A stretch of DNA of 43,694 bases, from NCBI RefSeq assembly GCF_003574085.1, contig NZ_QWKZ01000010.1:1-43694 (forward strand), read 5' to 3'. This DNA is from Meiothermus luteus (GTDB taxonomy: Bacteria; Deinococcota; Deinococci; Deinococcales; Thermaceae). Below the pieces are notes generated by a model that worked only from the letters and a program-made list of their open reading frames with translations, searched no databases and was not told the origin of the DNA. The position numbers were made by a program, and so were the translations under genes. This document shows positions 7,715-15,937 of the stretch, in pieces. The stretch's first letter is position 1; each line of letters opens with the position of its first letter.

Positions 7715-9292
7715 TTAGGGCTGCAGGCGCTCGTAGGCGGGCAGGGTGAGGAACTCCTTGAACTCGGGTTGTAGGACCAGCTCATCCAAAAGCTCGGCCG
7801 CTGCTTCCAGGTTCTTCAACCCCCCCAGCTTGGCCATCTCCTCCTGCTTGAGCTGCCGGTAGAGTTCTGGGGTAAAAGGCCGCCCGTCGTCCAGCTTCGC
7901 CCCCTTGCGCAACCACTGCCAGAGCTGGGAGCGAGAGATTTCGGCGGTAGCCGCGTCCTCCATCAGGTTAAAGATGGCCACCGCCCCGCTCCCCCCAAGC
8001 CAGGCCGCGATGTACTGCAGCCCTACGCTGATGTTGTTGCGCACCCCAGCCTCGGTGATCCTGCCACCCGGCACCTCAAAATTGAGCAGGTCCTGGGGCC
8101 GCACCTTCCCGTCCACATCCTCCCGCAGGCGGTCTTTTTGGTGCGGCTTTTCCCCTAGCACCCGGTCAAACACCGCCATCGCCACCGGCACCAGGTCGGG
8201 GTGGGCCACCCAGGTACCGTCAAACCCATCCCCCGCCTCCCGCTCCTTGTCCTTGGTGACCTGCTCAATGGCCCGGGCGTTCACCTCGGGGTCTTTGCGG
8301 CTGGGGATGAACGCCGACATTCCCCCGATGGCGTGGGCCCCCCGCTTGTGGCAGGTACGGACCAAAAGCTCGGTGTAGGCCCGCATGAAGGGTACGGTCA
8401 TGGTCACCTGGGCCCGGTCGGGAAAGAGCACCTCGTGGGTGGCGAACTTCTTGATGCAGCTAAAGATGTAGTCCCAGCGGCCCGCGTTGAGGCCAGCGGC
8501 GTGCTCACGCAGCTCATAGAGGATTTCCTCCATCTCAAAGGCGGCCAGGATGGTCTCTATGAGCACTGTGGCCCGGATGGTGCCCCGTGGGATACCTAGG
8601 TAGTCTTGGGCGAAGTTGAAGACCTCGTTCCAAAGGCGGGCCTCCAGGTGATTCTCCAGCTTGGGCAGGTAAAAATAGGGTCCGCTGCCCCGCCTCAGGA
8701 GCTCGTGGGCGTTGTGGAAGAAGTACAGGCCAAAGTCAAAGAGGCTGGCCGAAATGGGCTCCCCGTCCACCAGAAGGTGCCGCTCCAAAAGGTGCCAGCC
8801 CCTGGGGCGCACCACCAGGGTAGCGGTCTTCTCCGCAAGCCGGTACTCCTTTTCCGGGGTGCTCAGGCTAATCGTGCGGCGCACCGCGTCCATCAGGTTC
8901 TGCTGGCCCTGTACCACGTTTTCCCAGGTGGGCGAGAGGGCATCCTCGCAGTCGGCCATGAAAACCTTGGCCCCCGAGTTGAGGGCGTTGATCATCATCT
9001 TGCGCTCGGTGGGCCCGGTGATCTCCACCCTGCGGTCGTTGAGGTCAGGGGGCGCAGGCGCCACCCTCCATTCCCCCTCCCGGATAAACCGGGTATGCTC
9101 CAAAAAGCCCGGTTTTTCCCCAGCCGCTATGCGCCGAGCCACCTCCGCGCGGCGCTGAAGCAAGCCTTTCCTCAGCGCGCCAAACTCCCGCTGTAAGCCC
9201 GCCAGAAAGGCCAGCGCTTCTGGGGTCAGCACCGACTCAGAGGCGGGCAGCCTAGGGCCTAGTATCTCCACACCACGGGGCATCTCGCTCAT
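7715..9292 (-). CDS. aceB: Malate synthase A
   Basis: An enzyme of 525 residues of the malate synthase A class (usual length about 530). It condenses glyoxylate and acetyl-CoA to malate, the second step of the glyoxylate shunt, in the cytoplasm. Recognisable blocks are the [20 protein letters not shown] stretch followed by [11 protein letters not shown], the VRPRGWHL active-site Arg region, the metal-site region around [18 protein letters not shown], and [17 protein letters not shown]. The start is ATG 9292 behind AAGGAGAGG; an upstream start at 9325 would lie in the promoter. It is divergent from an IclR regulator across a shared operator, so control by that regulator is likely. Isocitrate lyase is not in the window. 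Confidence 0.95.
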   Translation of the reverse strand: MSEMPRGVEILGPRLPASESVLTPEALAFLAGLQREFGALRKGLLQRRAEVARRIAAGEKPGFLEHTRFIREGEWRVAPAPPDLNDRRVEITGPTERKMMINALNSGAKVFMADCEDALSPTWENVVQGQQNLMDAVRRTISLSTPEKEYRLAEKTATLVVRPRGWHLLERHLLVDGEPISASLFDFGLYFFHNAHELLRRGSGPYFYLPKLENHLEARLWNEVFNFAQDYLGIPRGTIRATVLIETILAAFEMEEILYELREHAAGLNAGRWDYIFSCIKKFATHEVLFPDRAQVTMTVPFMRAYTELLVRTCHKRGAHAIGGMSAFIPSRKDPEVNARAIEQVTKDKEREAGDGFDGTWVAHPDLVPVAMAVFDRVLGEKPHQKDRLREDVDGKVRPQDLLNFEVPGGRITEAGVRNNISVGLQYIAAWLGGSGAVAIFNLMEDAATAEISRSQLWQWLRKGAKLDDGRPFTPELYRQLKQEEMAKLGGLKNLEAAAELLDELVLQPEFKEFLTLPAYERLQP

Positions 9293-9324
9293 AAGCCTCT
9301 CCTTTTCCCCACCTTCGCCGTCCA

Positions 9325-9354
9325 AGCCTAGCGCCCGCCCACGGCATTTGTCAA
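9325..9354 (-). promoter_or_regulatory. aceB promoter
   Basis: On the minus strand, TTGACA (complement of 9349-9354), an 18-nt spacer and TAGGCT (complement of 9325-9330). Transcription would start near 9318, giving a leader of about 25 nt with a Shine-Dalgarno site. The -35 box overlaps the left arm of the palindrome at 9351-9381. Confidence 0.7.
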
Positions 9355-9381
9355 TAGATGACGCTGTTTTGCATCTATTGA
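9351..9381. promoter_or_regulatory. Perfect palindromic operator between aceB and iclR-type gene
   Basis: TCAATAGATG (9351-9360) and CATCTATTGA (9372-9381) form a perfect 10-bp inverted repeat with an 11-nt spacer. The left arm overlaps the -35 box of aceB and the right arm overlaps the -35 box of the regulator gene, so one bound protein could block both promoters. The likely binder is the IclR-family protein encoded next door (inference). Confidence 0.8.
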
Positions 9382-9406
9382 AAAATATCGGCCCCTGGCT
9401 TAGCCT
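9378..9406 (+). promoter_or_regulatory. Promoter of the IclR-family regulator
   Basis: TTGAAA (9378-9383), a 17-nt spacer, TAGCCT (9401-9406), then 8 nt to ATG 9415. This is a near-ideal sigma-70-type spacing with a leaderless start. Confidence 0.7.
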
Positions 9407-9414
9407 GCTGAAGT

Positions 9415-10227
9415 ATGGAAGCCAAACGCCGCCCTGGGCGCAGCCGCAAGACCGAGGTGGGGGAGGTGAGGACGCTCGAGCGCGGTCTACACCTCCTGGA
9501 GGTGCTCTCTGAAGCCGAAACCCTATCCCTCTCCGAGCTGGCCCGAAGGACCGAGCTCTCCCCCAGCACCACCTACCGGCTCCTAGAGACCCTACGCCGG
9601 AGGGGTTTTGTGGACTGGGACGAGGGCAAAGGGCTGTGGAAGGTGGGCCTGCGGGCCTACCAGGTGGGGTCGGCCTTCCTAACCCGGGGAGGGCTGATTG
9701 AGGCCGCCATGCCGGAGATGGAAAAGCTGGTAGACGAGCTGAACGAAACCGTGAACCTGGCTGTTCTAGACGGCAACGAGGTGATCTATATCGCCCAGGT
9801 GGAGGGCCGGCAGCTCATCCGCATGTTCACCCGCATCGGGGCCCGGGCCCCCATCTACTGCACCGGGGTCGGCAAGGCCTTGCTTATGGAGCACTCCGAG
9901 GCCGAGGTGCGCCGAATCGTGGGGGCTGGCCCCTTTAAGCCCTACACGGCCAAGACCATCACCACCCTAGAAGGCTTCCTAGAAACGCTAAAAGAGGCCC
10001 GGCAGAGGCGGTACGTACTGGACGACGAGGAGCGGGAAGATGGGGTGCGCTGCATTGCCGCCCCTATCCACGACAACCGAGGGAAGGTGGTGGCCTCCAT
10101 GTCCCTCTCGGCCCCTACCACCCGCGTGCCCGACGAACGGCTGCCCGCGCTGGGGGCCCGCATCCGTCAGGCTGCCGACGCGGTCTCCATCCGGCTGGGC
10201 TGGTCGCCCCACCTCACCCCCGGCTAG
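9415..10227 (+). CDS. IclR-family transcriptional regulator
   Basis: A protein of 270 residues. A basic N-terminal tail precedes a winged helix-turn-helix (about 20-80; [20 protein letters not shown]), followed by the IclR effector domain (about 95-265) with [25 protein letters not shown] and the closing [10 protein letters not shown] stretch. IclR proteins bind palindromes upstream of divergent metabolic genes and respond to small organic acids such as glyoxylate or pyruvate. Its position opposite aceB, sharing an operator that covers both -35 boxes, makes it the probable glyoxylate-shunt regulator and autoregulator. The mRNA appears leaderless. It converges on speD with a 9-nt gap. Confidence 0.9.
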   Translation: MEAKRRPGRSRKTEVGEVRTLERGLHLLEVLSEAETLSLSELARRTELSPSTTYRLLETLRRRGFVDWDEGKGLWKVGLRAYQVGSAFLTRGGLIEAAMPEMEKLVDELNETVNLAVLDGNEVIYIAQVEGRQLIRMFTRIGARAPIYCTGVGKALLMEHSEAEVRRIVGAGPFKPYTAKTITTLEGFLETLKEARQRRYVLDDEEREDGVRCIAAPIHDNRGKVVASMSLSAPTTRVPDERLPALGARIRQAADAVSIRLGWSPHLTPG

Positions 10228-10236
10228 GCCCTGCGG

Positions 10237-10677
10237 CTAACCCACCCGTGCCTGCAGGTACTCCCGCTCCCCGGCCACAATCCGGCGGGCCAGCTCCACG
10301 TCCTTGGGGTACTCCTTACCCCGGTTGATGAGGTAGGTTTCATAGCGGCCGATCTCAAAGCGCTCCACCACGTACCCCAGCGCCTTGCCCAGATCAAATT
10401 CCTTACAGGAGAAAATATCCACGCTGATAAAGCGCTGGGCCGGGAAGGTGTGGATGGCAATGTGGCTCTCCGCGATGATGACCACCCCCGTGATTCCCTC
10501 AGCCTGCCCCAAGGCGGCCGGGTAGCGCTGCACCACCGGGGGCAGCACCTTGGTCATCTCCATCTCCTCGGGCAGCCGGTCCAAGACCTCCCGGACCAGT
10601 TCGGGGTCGGCCAGCTTTGCTGCGTTGGCGTGGTAGCCGTCAATCATCAGGTGCGGGCCAAAACCAAACAGTTCCAA
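10237..10677 (-). CDS. speD: S-adenosylmethionine decarboxylase proenzyme (pyruvoyl-dependent)
   Basis: A proenzyme of 146 residues. The self-cleavage site is E70-S71 in IAESHIAIHTFP; Ser71 would become the pyruvoyl cofactor. A further active-site Cys lies in DIFSC (91). The product, decarboxylated SAM, donates aminopropyl groups for the long polyamines typical of thermophiles. Homology begins at LFGFGPHL, so I take the TTG at 10677 as start, preceded by GGGAGG 8-13 nt upstream; no ATG is available nearby. Some SpeD relatives have been reported to decarboxylate other amino acids, so the substrate is not absolutely certain. The leader carries a terminator-like hairpin next to the ribosome-binding site. 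Confidence 0.88.
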   Translation of the reverse strand: MELFGFGPHLMIDGYHANAAKLADPELVREVLDRLPEEMEMTKVLPPVVQRYPAALGQAEGITGVVIIAESHIAIHTFPAQRFISVDIFSCKEFDLGKALGYVVERFEIGRYETYLINRGKEYPKDVELARRIVAGEREYLQARVG

Positions 10678-10691
10678 CCTCGTAACCTCCC

Positions 10692-10717
10692 AAAAGCCGG
10701 CGGGGTTCCCCGCGGCT
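10692..10717 (-). promoter_or_regulatory. Terminator-like hairpin in the speD leader
   Basis: On the minus strand AGCCGCGGGG pairs with CCCCGCCGGCT (one bulged base), closing a tight loop, and is followed by TTTT and then the GGGAGG ribosome-binding site. It could act as an attenuator or as a translational switch. No known riboswitch class was recognised. Confidence 0.45.
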
Positions 10718-10755
10718 CTTGTCAGACGGCCACCCGGGCCTCTTGACAGCCCCCC

Positions 10756-10783
10756 ATTATGGGGTAGGGGGGGTGGGTGTCAA
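10756..10783 (-). promoter_or_regulatory. speD promoter
   Basis: On the minus strand, TTGACA (complement of 10778-10783), a 16-nt spacer and CATAAT (complement of 10756-10761). Transcription would start near 10749, leaving a leader of about 70 nt. Confidence 0.6.
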
Positions 10784-10881
10784 TCTTGGCGCTGAAGGCT
10801 TTTCCTACCGAGACAAAGCCCATCCAGGCCGGAGGACTTCGGAATAATTACACCATCCGACGCTTTGTAGGCCCCTTTAGT

Positions 10882-10910
10882 TTCCCACCCTCCCCCAGAA
10901 CGGGTATAGT
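10882..10910 (+). promoter_or_regulatory. sdh operon promoter (leaderless)
   Basis: TTCCCA (10882-10887), a 17-nt spacer and TATAGT (10905-10910), then exactly 7 nt to ATG 10918. This arrangement fixes the start codon of the first sdh gene. Confidence 0.6.
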
Positions 10911-10917
10911 TAGAGGG

Positions 10918-11670
10918 ATGAGCGCGAAACCTGTAACGGGTACAGAGAATCGGCAGACGGAGCGGCAGGACAACTGGTGGATTGAGCCCCTGTTCACCGT
11001 GCTGAGCCTGGGCTTGTTTGGGGTCTACGCCCTCTGGGTGGCCTGGAACCGACAGCACTTTGAGTACGGACCCTACCTATCCCCCTTCTACTCCATACCT
11101 CTACCCGGGGTCCACGCCAAGGACCTGGAGTGGTTGCCGATCTCTCCAGCTTTCCTGGTGCTCTGGATTCCCCTGGGCTTCCGGGCCACCTGCTACTACT
11201 ACCGGAAAGCCTACTACCGGGCCTTCTTCTGGGACCCCCCGGCCTGCGCAGTGCCCGAGCTGCGCAAGGCGTACAAGGGGGAGCGGGCCTTCCCCTTCGT
11301 GCTCAACAACCTGCACCGCTACTTCTGGTATCTCTCGGTGCCGGTGGTGGCCTTCCTTTGGTACGACGCCATCCGGGCCTTCTTCTTTGAGGACGGCTTC
11401 GGCGTGGGGGTAGGCAGCCTGATCATGCTGGGGAACGTTATCCTTCTCTCCTACTACACCTTCTCCTGCCACGCCTGGCGGCACCTGGCGGGGGGCTGCC
11501 TCAACTGCTTTTCCAAGCACAAGACCCGCTACACCCTCTGGCAGCGCATCACCCGCATCAACGAGGGCCATGGGTTCTGGGCGGTCATCAGCATGCTTTC
11601 GGTTTGGTTCACCGACGTCTACATCCGCCTCTGCTCCATGGGCACCATCACCGACATCCGGCTTTTCTGA
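10918..11670 (+). CDS. sdhC: Succinate dehydrogenase membrane anchor, mycobacterial Sdh1 type
   Basis: A membrane protein of 250 residues with five likely spans (about 23-44, 75-94, 134-156, 165-185 and 215-237). It does not look like a classical SdhC/SdhD cytochrome b. Its C-terminal part carries a dense Cys/His cluster, C184, H185, H189, C194, C197 and H201 (SCHAWRHLAGGCLNCFSKH), and ends TDIRLF, as I recall for the Rv0249c/Sdh1 anchor family. In mycobacterial Sdh1 the anchor is reported to hold a membrane-embedded Rieske [2Fe-2S] cluster, so the same is inferred here. It is first in an operon with sdhA (11-nt gap) and sdhB. ATG 10918 is preferred to an upstream start at 10777, which would span the promoter. 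Confidence 0.8.
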   Translation: MSAKPVTGTENRQTERQDNWWIEPLFTVLSLGLFGVYALWVAWNRQHFEYGPYLSPFYSIPLPGVHAKDLEWLPISPAFLVLWIPLGFRATCYYYRKAYYRAFFWDPPACAVPELRKAYKGERAFPFVLNNLHRYFWYLSVPVVAFLWYDAIRAFFFEDGFGVGVGSLIMLGNVILLSYYTFSCHAWRHLAGGCLNCFSKHKTRYTLWQRITRINEGHGFWAVISMLSVWFTDVYIRLCSMGTITDIRLF

Positions 11671-11681
11671 AGGAGCCAGAT

Positions 11682-13511
11682 ATGGAGTCCTACACCATTC
11701 ACGACTACGACGTGCTGGTCATCGGCGCGGGAGGGGCCGGTCTACGGGCAGCCATCGCGGCCATGGAGATGGGCGCCAAGGTGGGCGTGGTCACCAAGAG
11801 CCTCCTGGGCAAAGCCCATACCGTAATGGCCGAGGGGGGTATGGCCGCTGCCCTCGGCAACGTGCGCCCAGAGGACAACTGGAAGGTCCACTTCCGGGAC
11901 ACCCTCAAGGGTGGCGGCATGCTCAACAACTGGAAGATGGTGATGAACTACACCAAGGAGGCCCCGGAGCGGGTGCGGGAGCTCGAGCGCTGGGGGGCGG
12001 TCTTTGACCGCACCCCAGACGGCAAAATCAACCAGCGTAACTTCGGCGGCCACTCCTACCCGCGGCTGGCCCACGTGGGCGACCGCACCGGCCTCGAGCT
12101 CATCCGCACCCTGCAGGACCACGCGGTCAAGCTGGGCGTTCACGCCCACATGGAGACCACCATCTACCGCCTCCTGACCGACGCCGGCCGGGTGGTGGGG
12201 GCCCTGGGCTTCAACCGCCAGACCGGCGAGTTCCTGGTCTTCCGGGCCAAAGCGGTGGTGCTGGCCACCGGAGGCCTAGGCCGCATCTACCAGATCACCT
12301 CCAACTCCTGGGAGTGCACCGGGGACGGCTTCTCCCTGGCCAGCATGGTGGGGGCCGATCTGATTGACATGGAGTTCATCCAGTTCCACCCCACCGGCAT
12401 GGTCTGGCCGCCCAGCGTGATGGGCATCCTGGTCACCGAAGGGGTGCGGGGCGAGGGGGGCGTGCTCAAGAACAGCCTGGGACGGCGCTTCATGTTTGAC
12501 AACATCCCCGAGCGCTACAAGGGGGAGTTCGCCGAGACCGAAGAGGAGGCCGAGCGCTGGCTCCAGGGGGACCGGAGCGCCAGGCGGCCCCCAGAGCTGC
12601 TAACCCGGGACGTGGTGGCCCGGGCCATCCGCAAGGAGGTCAACGAAGGCCGGGGCAGCCCCCACGGCGGGGTCTTCTTGGACATCGCCAGCCGGCGGCC
12701 AGCCGATTACATCAAAAAGAAGCTGCCCAGCATGTACCACCAGTTCATGAAGCTGGGCAACCTGGACATCACCAAGGAGCCCATGGAAGTAGGCCCCACC
12801 TGCCACTATGTGATGGGCGGGGTACGGGTGGACCCCGACACCCAGGCCACCAACGTGCCGGGGCTGTACGCCGCGGGGGAGGTAGCCGGCGGGCTCCACG
12901 GGGCCAACCGCCTAGGGGGCAACTCGCTTTCCGACCTGGTGGTCTTTGGCCGCCGGGCCGGGATGGCCGCCGCTGAGTACGCCGCGCAGCAGACCGGCTC
13001 GTTCCAGGTAGACGAGGCTCAGGTGCGGGCCTACATCGCCGAGGCCCTCCAACCCTTCAACAACCCCCAGGGCGAGAACCCCTTTGCCCTTATGAAGGAG
13101 CTTCGGGCCTCCATGCAGAAAAACGCGGGCATCATGCGCGAAGAGGGGGAGCTTAAGGCCCAGCTTGACATCCTCGCTGACCTTAAGAAGCGGGCCTGGA
13201 ACACCTCGGTCTCCGGGAGCCGGGCCTACAACCCCGGCTGGCACACCGCGCTGGACATCCGGCTGATGGTGGAGGTCTCGGAAGCGGTGGTGCTGGCCGC
13301 GCTGGCCCGCAAGGAGAGCCGGGGGGGCCACGCCCGCCTGGACTACCCCGACCCCGACCCCCACTTCGCCAAAATCAACCACGTCATCAAGCGCAACCCC
13401 GATGGCAGCCTGAGCGTGGTGGCCGAGCCGCTGCCCGAGATGCCCGAGGAGCTGCGCAAGATTGCTGAGGCCAAAGACCTGAAGGAGCTGAGCGAAATCG
13501 TAGGAGCCTGA
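11682..13511 (+). CDS. sdhA: Succinate dehydrogenase flavoprotein subunit
   Basis: A subunit of 609 residues that oxidises succinate to fumarate in the TCA cycle and passes electrons to SdhB. The FAD-binding GAGGAGLRAA motif is at the N-terminus (about 15-24). The probable flavinylation His is in GKAHTVMAEGG. Active-site regions are visible as EFIQFHPTG, the Arg block TRDVVARAIRKEV, and the C-terminal FAD motif GLYAAGEVAGGLHGANRLGG. ATG 11682 follows AAGGAG, whose first base is the end of the sdhC stop. The sdhB start lies 2 nt after the stop. An acid-rich insert near residue 285 (AETEEEAERWLQGDRSARRP) is typical of the Sdh1/fumarate-reductase-like group. Confidence 0.95.
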   Translation: MESYTIHDYDVLVIGAGGAGLRAAIAAMEMGAKVGVVTKSLLGKAHTVMAEGGMAAALGNVRPEDNWKVHFRDTLKGGGMLNNWKMVMNYTKEAPERVRELERWGAVFDRTPDGKINQRNFGGHSYPRLAHVGDRTGLELIRTLQDHAVKLGVHAHMETTIYRLLTDAGRVVGALGFNRQTGEFLVFRAKAVVLATGGLGRIYQITSNSWECTGDGFSLASMVGADLIDMEFIQFHPTGMVWPPSVMGILVTEGVRGEGGVLKNSLGRRFMFDNIPERYKGEFAETEEEAERWLQGDRSARRPPELLTRDVVARAIRKEVNEGRGSPHGGVFLDIASRRPADYIKKKLPSMYHQFMKLGNLDITKEPMEVGPTCHYVMGGVRVDPDTQATNVPGLYAAGEVAGGLHGANRLGGNSLSDLVVFGRRAGMAAAEYAAQQTGSFQVDEAQVRAYIAEALQPFNNPQGENPFALMKELRASMQKNAGIMREEGELKAQLDILADLKKRAWNTSVSGSRAYNPGWHTALDIRLMVEVSEAVVLAALARKESRGGHARLDYPDPDPHFAKINHVIKRNPDGSLSVVAEPLPEMPEELRKIAEAKDLKELSEIVGA

Positions 13512-13513
13512 AG

Positions 13514-14284
13514 ATGCCTAGTGTGACCTTTAGAGTTTTCCGGGGCGACCAAGCCGGCGGTGAGCTGAAAGACTACACCGTTGAAGTGCAAGAGGGCATG
13601 GTGGTGCTGGATGTAATTCACAAAATCCAGGCCGAGCAGGCCCCCGATCTGGCCTGCCGCTGGAACTGTAAGGCCGGCAAGTGCGGTTCCTGCGGGGCCG
13701 AGGTCAACGGCAAGCCCACCTTGATGTGCATGACCCGGCTGGACACCATTGACACCAGCAAGCCGGTTACCGTCCGCCCCATGAAGACCTTCCCGGTGAT
13801 TCGCGACCTGGTCACCGACGTGAAGTGGAACTACGAGGTCAACAAGAAGATCAAGCCCTTCACCCCGGCCCCCAACACCAACTGGATCATGTACCAGGAG
13901 GACGTGGACCGGGTGCAGGAGTTCAGGAAGTGCATAGAGTGCTTCTTGTGCCAGAACGTCTGCCACGTGCTGCGTGAGCACAACGAAAAGACCGGCTTCA
14001 TCGGGCCGCGCTTTTTGGTGCGCACCGCGAGCCTCGAGATGCATCCCCTGGACGTAGAAAACCGCCTGGAGATGCTCAAGAACGAGGGGGGCATCGGCTA
14101 CTGCAACATTACCAAGTGCTGCACCGAGGTCTGCCCAGAGCACATTCGCATCACCGACAACGCCATCATCCCCCTGAAGGAGCGGGTGGTGGATGAGTAC
14201 TATGACCCGGTGATGAGCTTCTTCCGCCGGCTTTTCGCCAGCAAAAAGCGTCCGGAAGCGGCCGGCACAGCCGCCGACGACTAG
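13514..14284 (+). CDS. sdhB: Succinate dehydrogenase iron-sulfur subunit
   Basis: A protein of 256 residues carrying the three Fe-S clusters that wire the flavin to the membrane anchor. A [2Fe-2S] site is C52-C57-C60-C72 in a ferredoxin-like N-terminal domain. The C-terminal domain has C140-C143-C146-C150 (CIECFLCQNVC) and C197/C202/C203/C207 (KCCTEVCP) for the other two clusters. It is the last gene of the operon, followed by a perfect terminator. The C-terminus is slightly extended and charged (KKRPEAAGTAADD). Confidence 0.95.
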   Translation: MPSVTFRVFRGDQAGGELKDYTVEVQEGMVVLDVIHKIQAEQAPDLACRWNCKAGKCGSCGAEVNGKPTLMCMTRLDTIDTSKPVTVRPMKTFPVIRDLVTDVKWNYEVNKKIKPFTPAPNTNWIMYQEDVDRVQEFRKCIECFLCQNVCHVLREHNEKTGFIGPRFLVRTASLEMHPLDVENRLEMLKNEGGIGYCNITKCCTEVCPEHIRITDNAIIPLKERVVDEYYDPVMSFFRRLFASKKRPEAAGTAADD

Positions 14285-14301
14285 CCTGGCCCAGCCTTGG
14301 A

Positions 14302-14329
14302 CCCCTCGAGCCGGCTCGAGGGGGTTTTT
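14302..14329 (+). terminator. Intrinsic terminator of the sdh operon
   Basis: CCCCTCGAGCC (14302-14312) and GGCTCGAGGGG (14313-14323) are perfect complementary arms, followed by G and TTTTT (14325-14329). Confidence 0.85.
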
Positions 14330-14401
14330 GTATCCAGCGAGGGGAGGCCAGGTGGCCCGGCGTTGAACTTTTAGAGAAAGGTGTGGAGAATATGAAAGGC
14401 C

Positions 14402-15469
14402 GTGGCCCAAAACACCCTCCAGGAAGACACCACCGTCCCCATGCGGGCCCGGGTGTACTTCTTTATGCTGCCGGTGGCCGCCTGGGCAGCCCTCTTCGCC
14501 TGGTCGCAGCTTGACCTAAGCCAGCAAAACACCCTCTACGAGAAGTACTCCCTGCCCGCCATCGCCCTGTGGCTGGGCCTTTGCTGGCTGGGCCTTCTGG
14601 CCCCCCGGCGGGTGGGTTTCCGGGCGGTAGAGCAGGGGATTTTCTGGGGAACCGCCCTGCTGATGGTGCTCAACGTCTACTACAACCTGCTCTCCATCGG
14701 CAAGGAGGGGCTTTGGAACTCCTCAGTCTGGCTGGCCATCGTGTTTGTAATGGCCTACTTCGTTTTTGAGCCCAAGCAGGCCTGGTGGGTTTCGGTGGGC
14801 ATCTTCTCGGCCTTCCTGGTGGTCGGACTGTTCGCGCTTACCCCCCAGGCGCTGCGGGGCCAACACCTGGACGCCAACAGCCTGGTGCAGCTTTACGTCT
14901 CCCAGCTATGCTACCTGGTGCTCTTCCGGCTTCTGGTGCGCTCTAAGGAGCACGCCCTGCGGGTGCAGCTCGAGGCGGCCCACCTACACCACCTGGCCCA
15001 CACCGACCCCCTGACCGGGGTAGCCAACCGCCGCTCCATCCTAAAAAGCCTAGAAGAGGCCCTAGCCCACCACCAGAAGACCGCAGAGCCCCTCTGCTTG
15101 GTGCTGCTTGACCTAGACCGCTTCAAGCAAATCAACGACCGCTACGGCCACGAGATGGGGGACCGGGTGCTGCTCCATGCCACCCAGGTTCTGCAGCAGC
15201 ACCTCCGGCCCACCGACCGGCTGGGACGCTGGGGCGGGGAGGAATTCATGCTGGTGCTGCCCAACACCTCCTTGACGGAGGCGGAGGGCCTCTGCACACG
15301 CCTACAGCCCCTTTTGGCCCAGCACGACCACCTCCCCCCTGTTTCGGCCAGCTTCGGTGTGGCCGCAGCCTTCCCGGAGGACGACCCAAAGAGCCTGATT
15401 GCCCGGGCCGACGCCGCCATGTACGCCTCCAAGCAAGCCGGGGGCAACCGTGTGGCCATCGCGCCTTAG
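14402..15469 (+). CDS. Membrane-bound diguanylate cyclase (GGDEF)
   Basis: A protein of 355 residues. The first 175 form about six membrane spans of an unassigned sensor region, followed by a short linker and a GGDEF domain (about 195-350). The active-site motif GGEEF (278-282) is intact, and an RxxD inhibitory site (RPTD, 269-272) sits the usual five residues before it, so this should make cyclic di-GMP from two GTP under product inhibition. It is the opposite of the degenerate GGDEF/EAL protein at 1746. The start is GTG 14402; TTGAAC (14363-14368) and GAGAAT (14386-14391) with a 17-nt spacer are a plausible promoter. The signal sensed is unknown. Confidence 0.9.
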   Translation: MAQNTLQEDTTVPMRARVYFFMLPVAAWAALFAWSQLDLSQQNTLYEKYSLPAIALWLGLCWLGLLAPRRVGFRAVEQGIFWGTALLMVLNVYYNLLSIGKEGLWNSSVWLAIVFVMAYFVFEPKQAWWVSVGIFSAFLVVGLFALTPQALRGQHLDANSLVQLYVSQLCYLVLFRLLVRSKEHALRVQLEAAHLHHLAHTDPLTGVANRRSILKSLEEALAHHQKTAEPLCLVLLDLDRFKQINDRYGHEMGDRVLLHATQVLQQHLRPTDRLGRWGGEEFMLVLPNTSLTEAEGLCTRLQPLLAQHDHLPPVSASFGVAAAFPEDDPKSLIARADAAMYASKQAGGNRVAIAP

Positions 15470-15636
15470 CGGGCAACCTCAGCCCAGACGGCCAAACCTT
15501 TCTAGACGCGTTCACCCCATCCACGACAGTATCCTGACGCCCCACAGAGGGCTGGATGAGGCCTTTTATACCAACCCTAGATACCTTCGTGTGCTACTTG
15601 ATCTAAAGCCCTTGGGTATGAAAAAAGAGGGGTACT

Positions 15637-15885
15637 ATGGAAGCACACCGCCAGCACCCCATTTACTATCTTGACGCAGAAACCCTCCTGGTTGCCACCT
15701 ACGTCTGGGTAGACGACGCCCTAAAGGCCCTCAAAGCCCAAGGCCTCAAGCTCCCCAAGGGGCAAAAGCATCAAAAGGCTACCTCGCGGCTAAGGTCACC
15801 CTACGCGCCGACTTCCCCTCCCTACCCCACCTTGCCCAAACCCTGGCCGGGGGGAATCGGGGGTTTCGCTGGGTGCAGGGGGTGA
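15637..15885 (+). pseudogene. Transposase-like N-terminal scrap
   Basis: An 82-codon frame with a ribosome-binding site (AAGAGGGG). The first 47 residues (…YYLDAETLLVATYVWVDDALKALKAQ…) resemble, from memory, the start of transposases common in Thermus and Meiothermus; after about 15780 the frame turns into low-quality sequence. Another frame from about 15778 (GYLAAKVTLRADFPSLPHL) also looks protein-like, so a frameshift or deletion is likely. No terminal inverted repeats were found. It abuts the truncated aioA remnant and may mark the event that destroyed it. The family assignment is weak. Confidence 0.3.
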
Positions 15886-15937
15886 GGACGCCGCCTTACC
15901 GGTTGCGGGGGGGCCGGCCCGCACCACCTCAATCAGA

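Noticed and set aside
13343-14410. A 355-codon open frame on the minus strand opposite sdhB
   Set aside because: It mirrors a clear iron-sulfur subunit gene, has a His/Gly/Val-rich composition with no recognisable motif, and is the usual antisense artefact of high-GC coding sequence.
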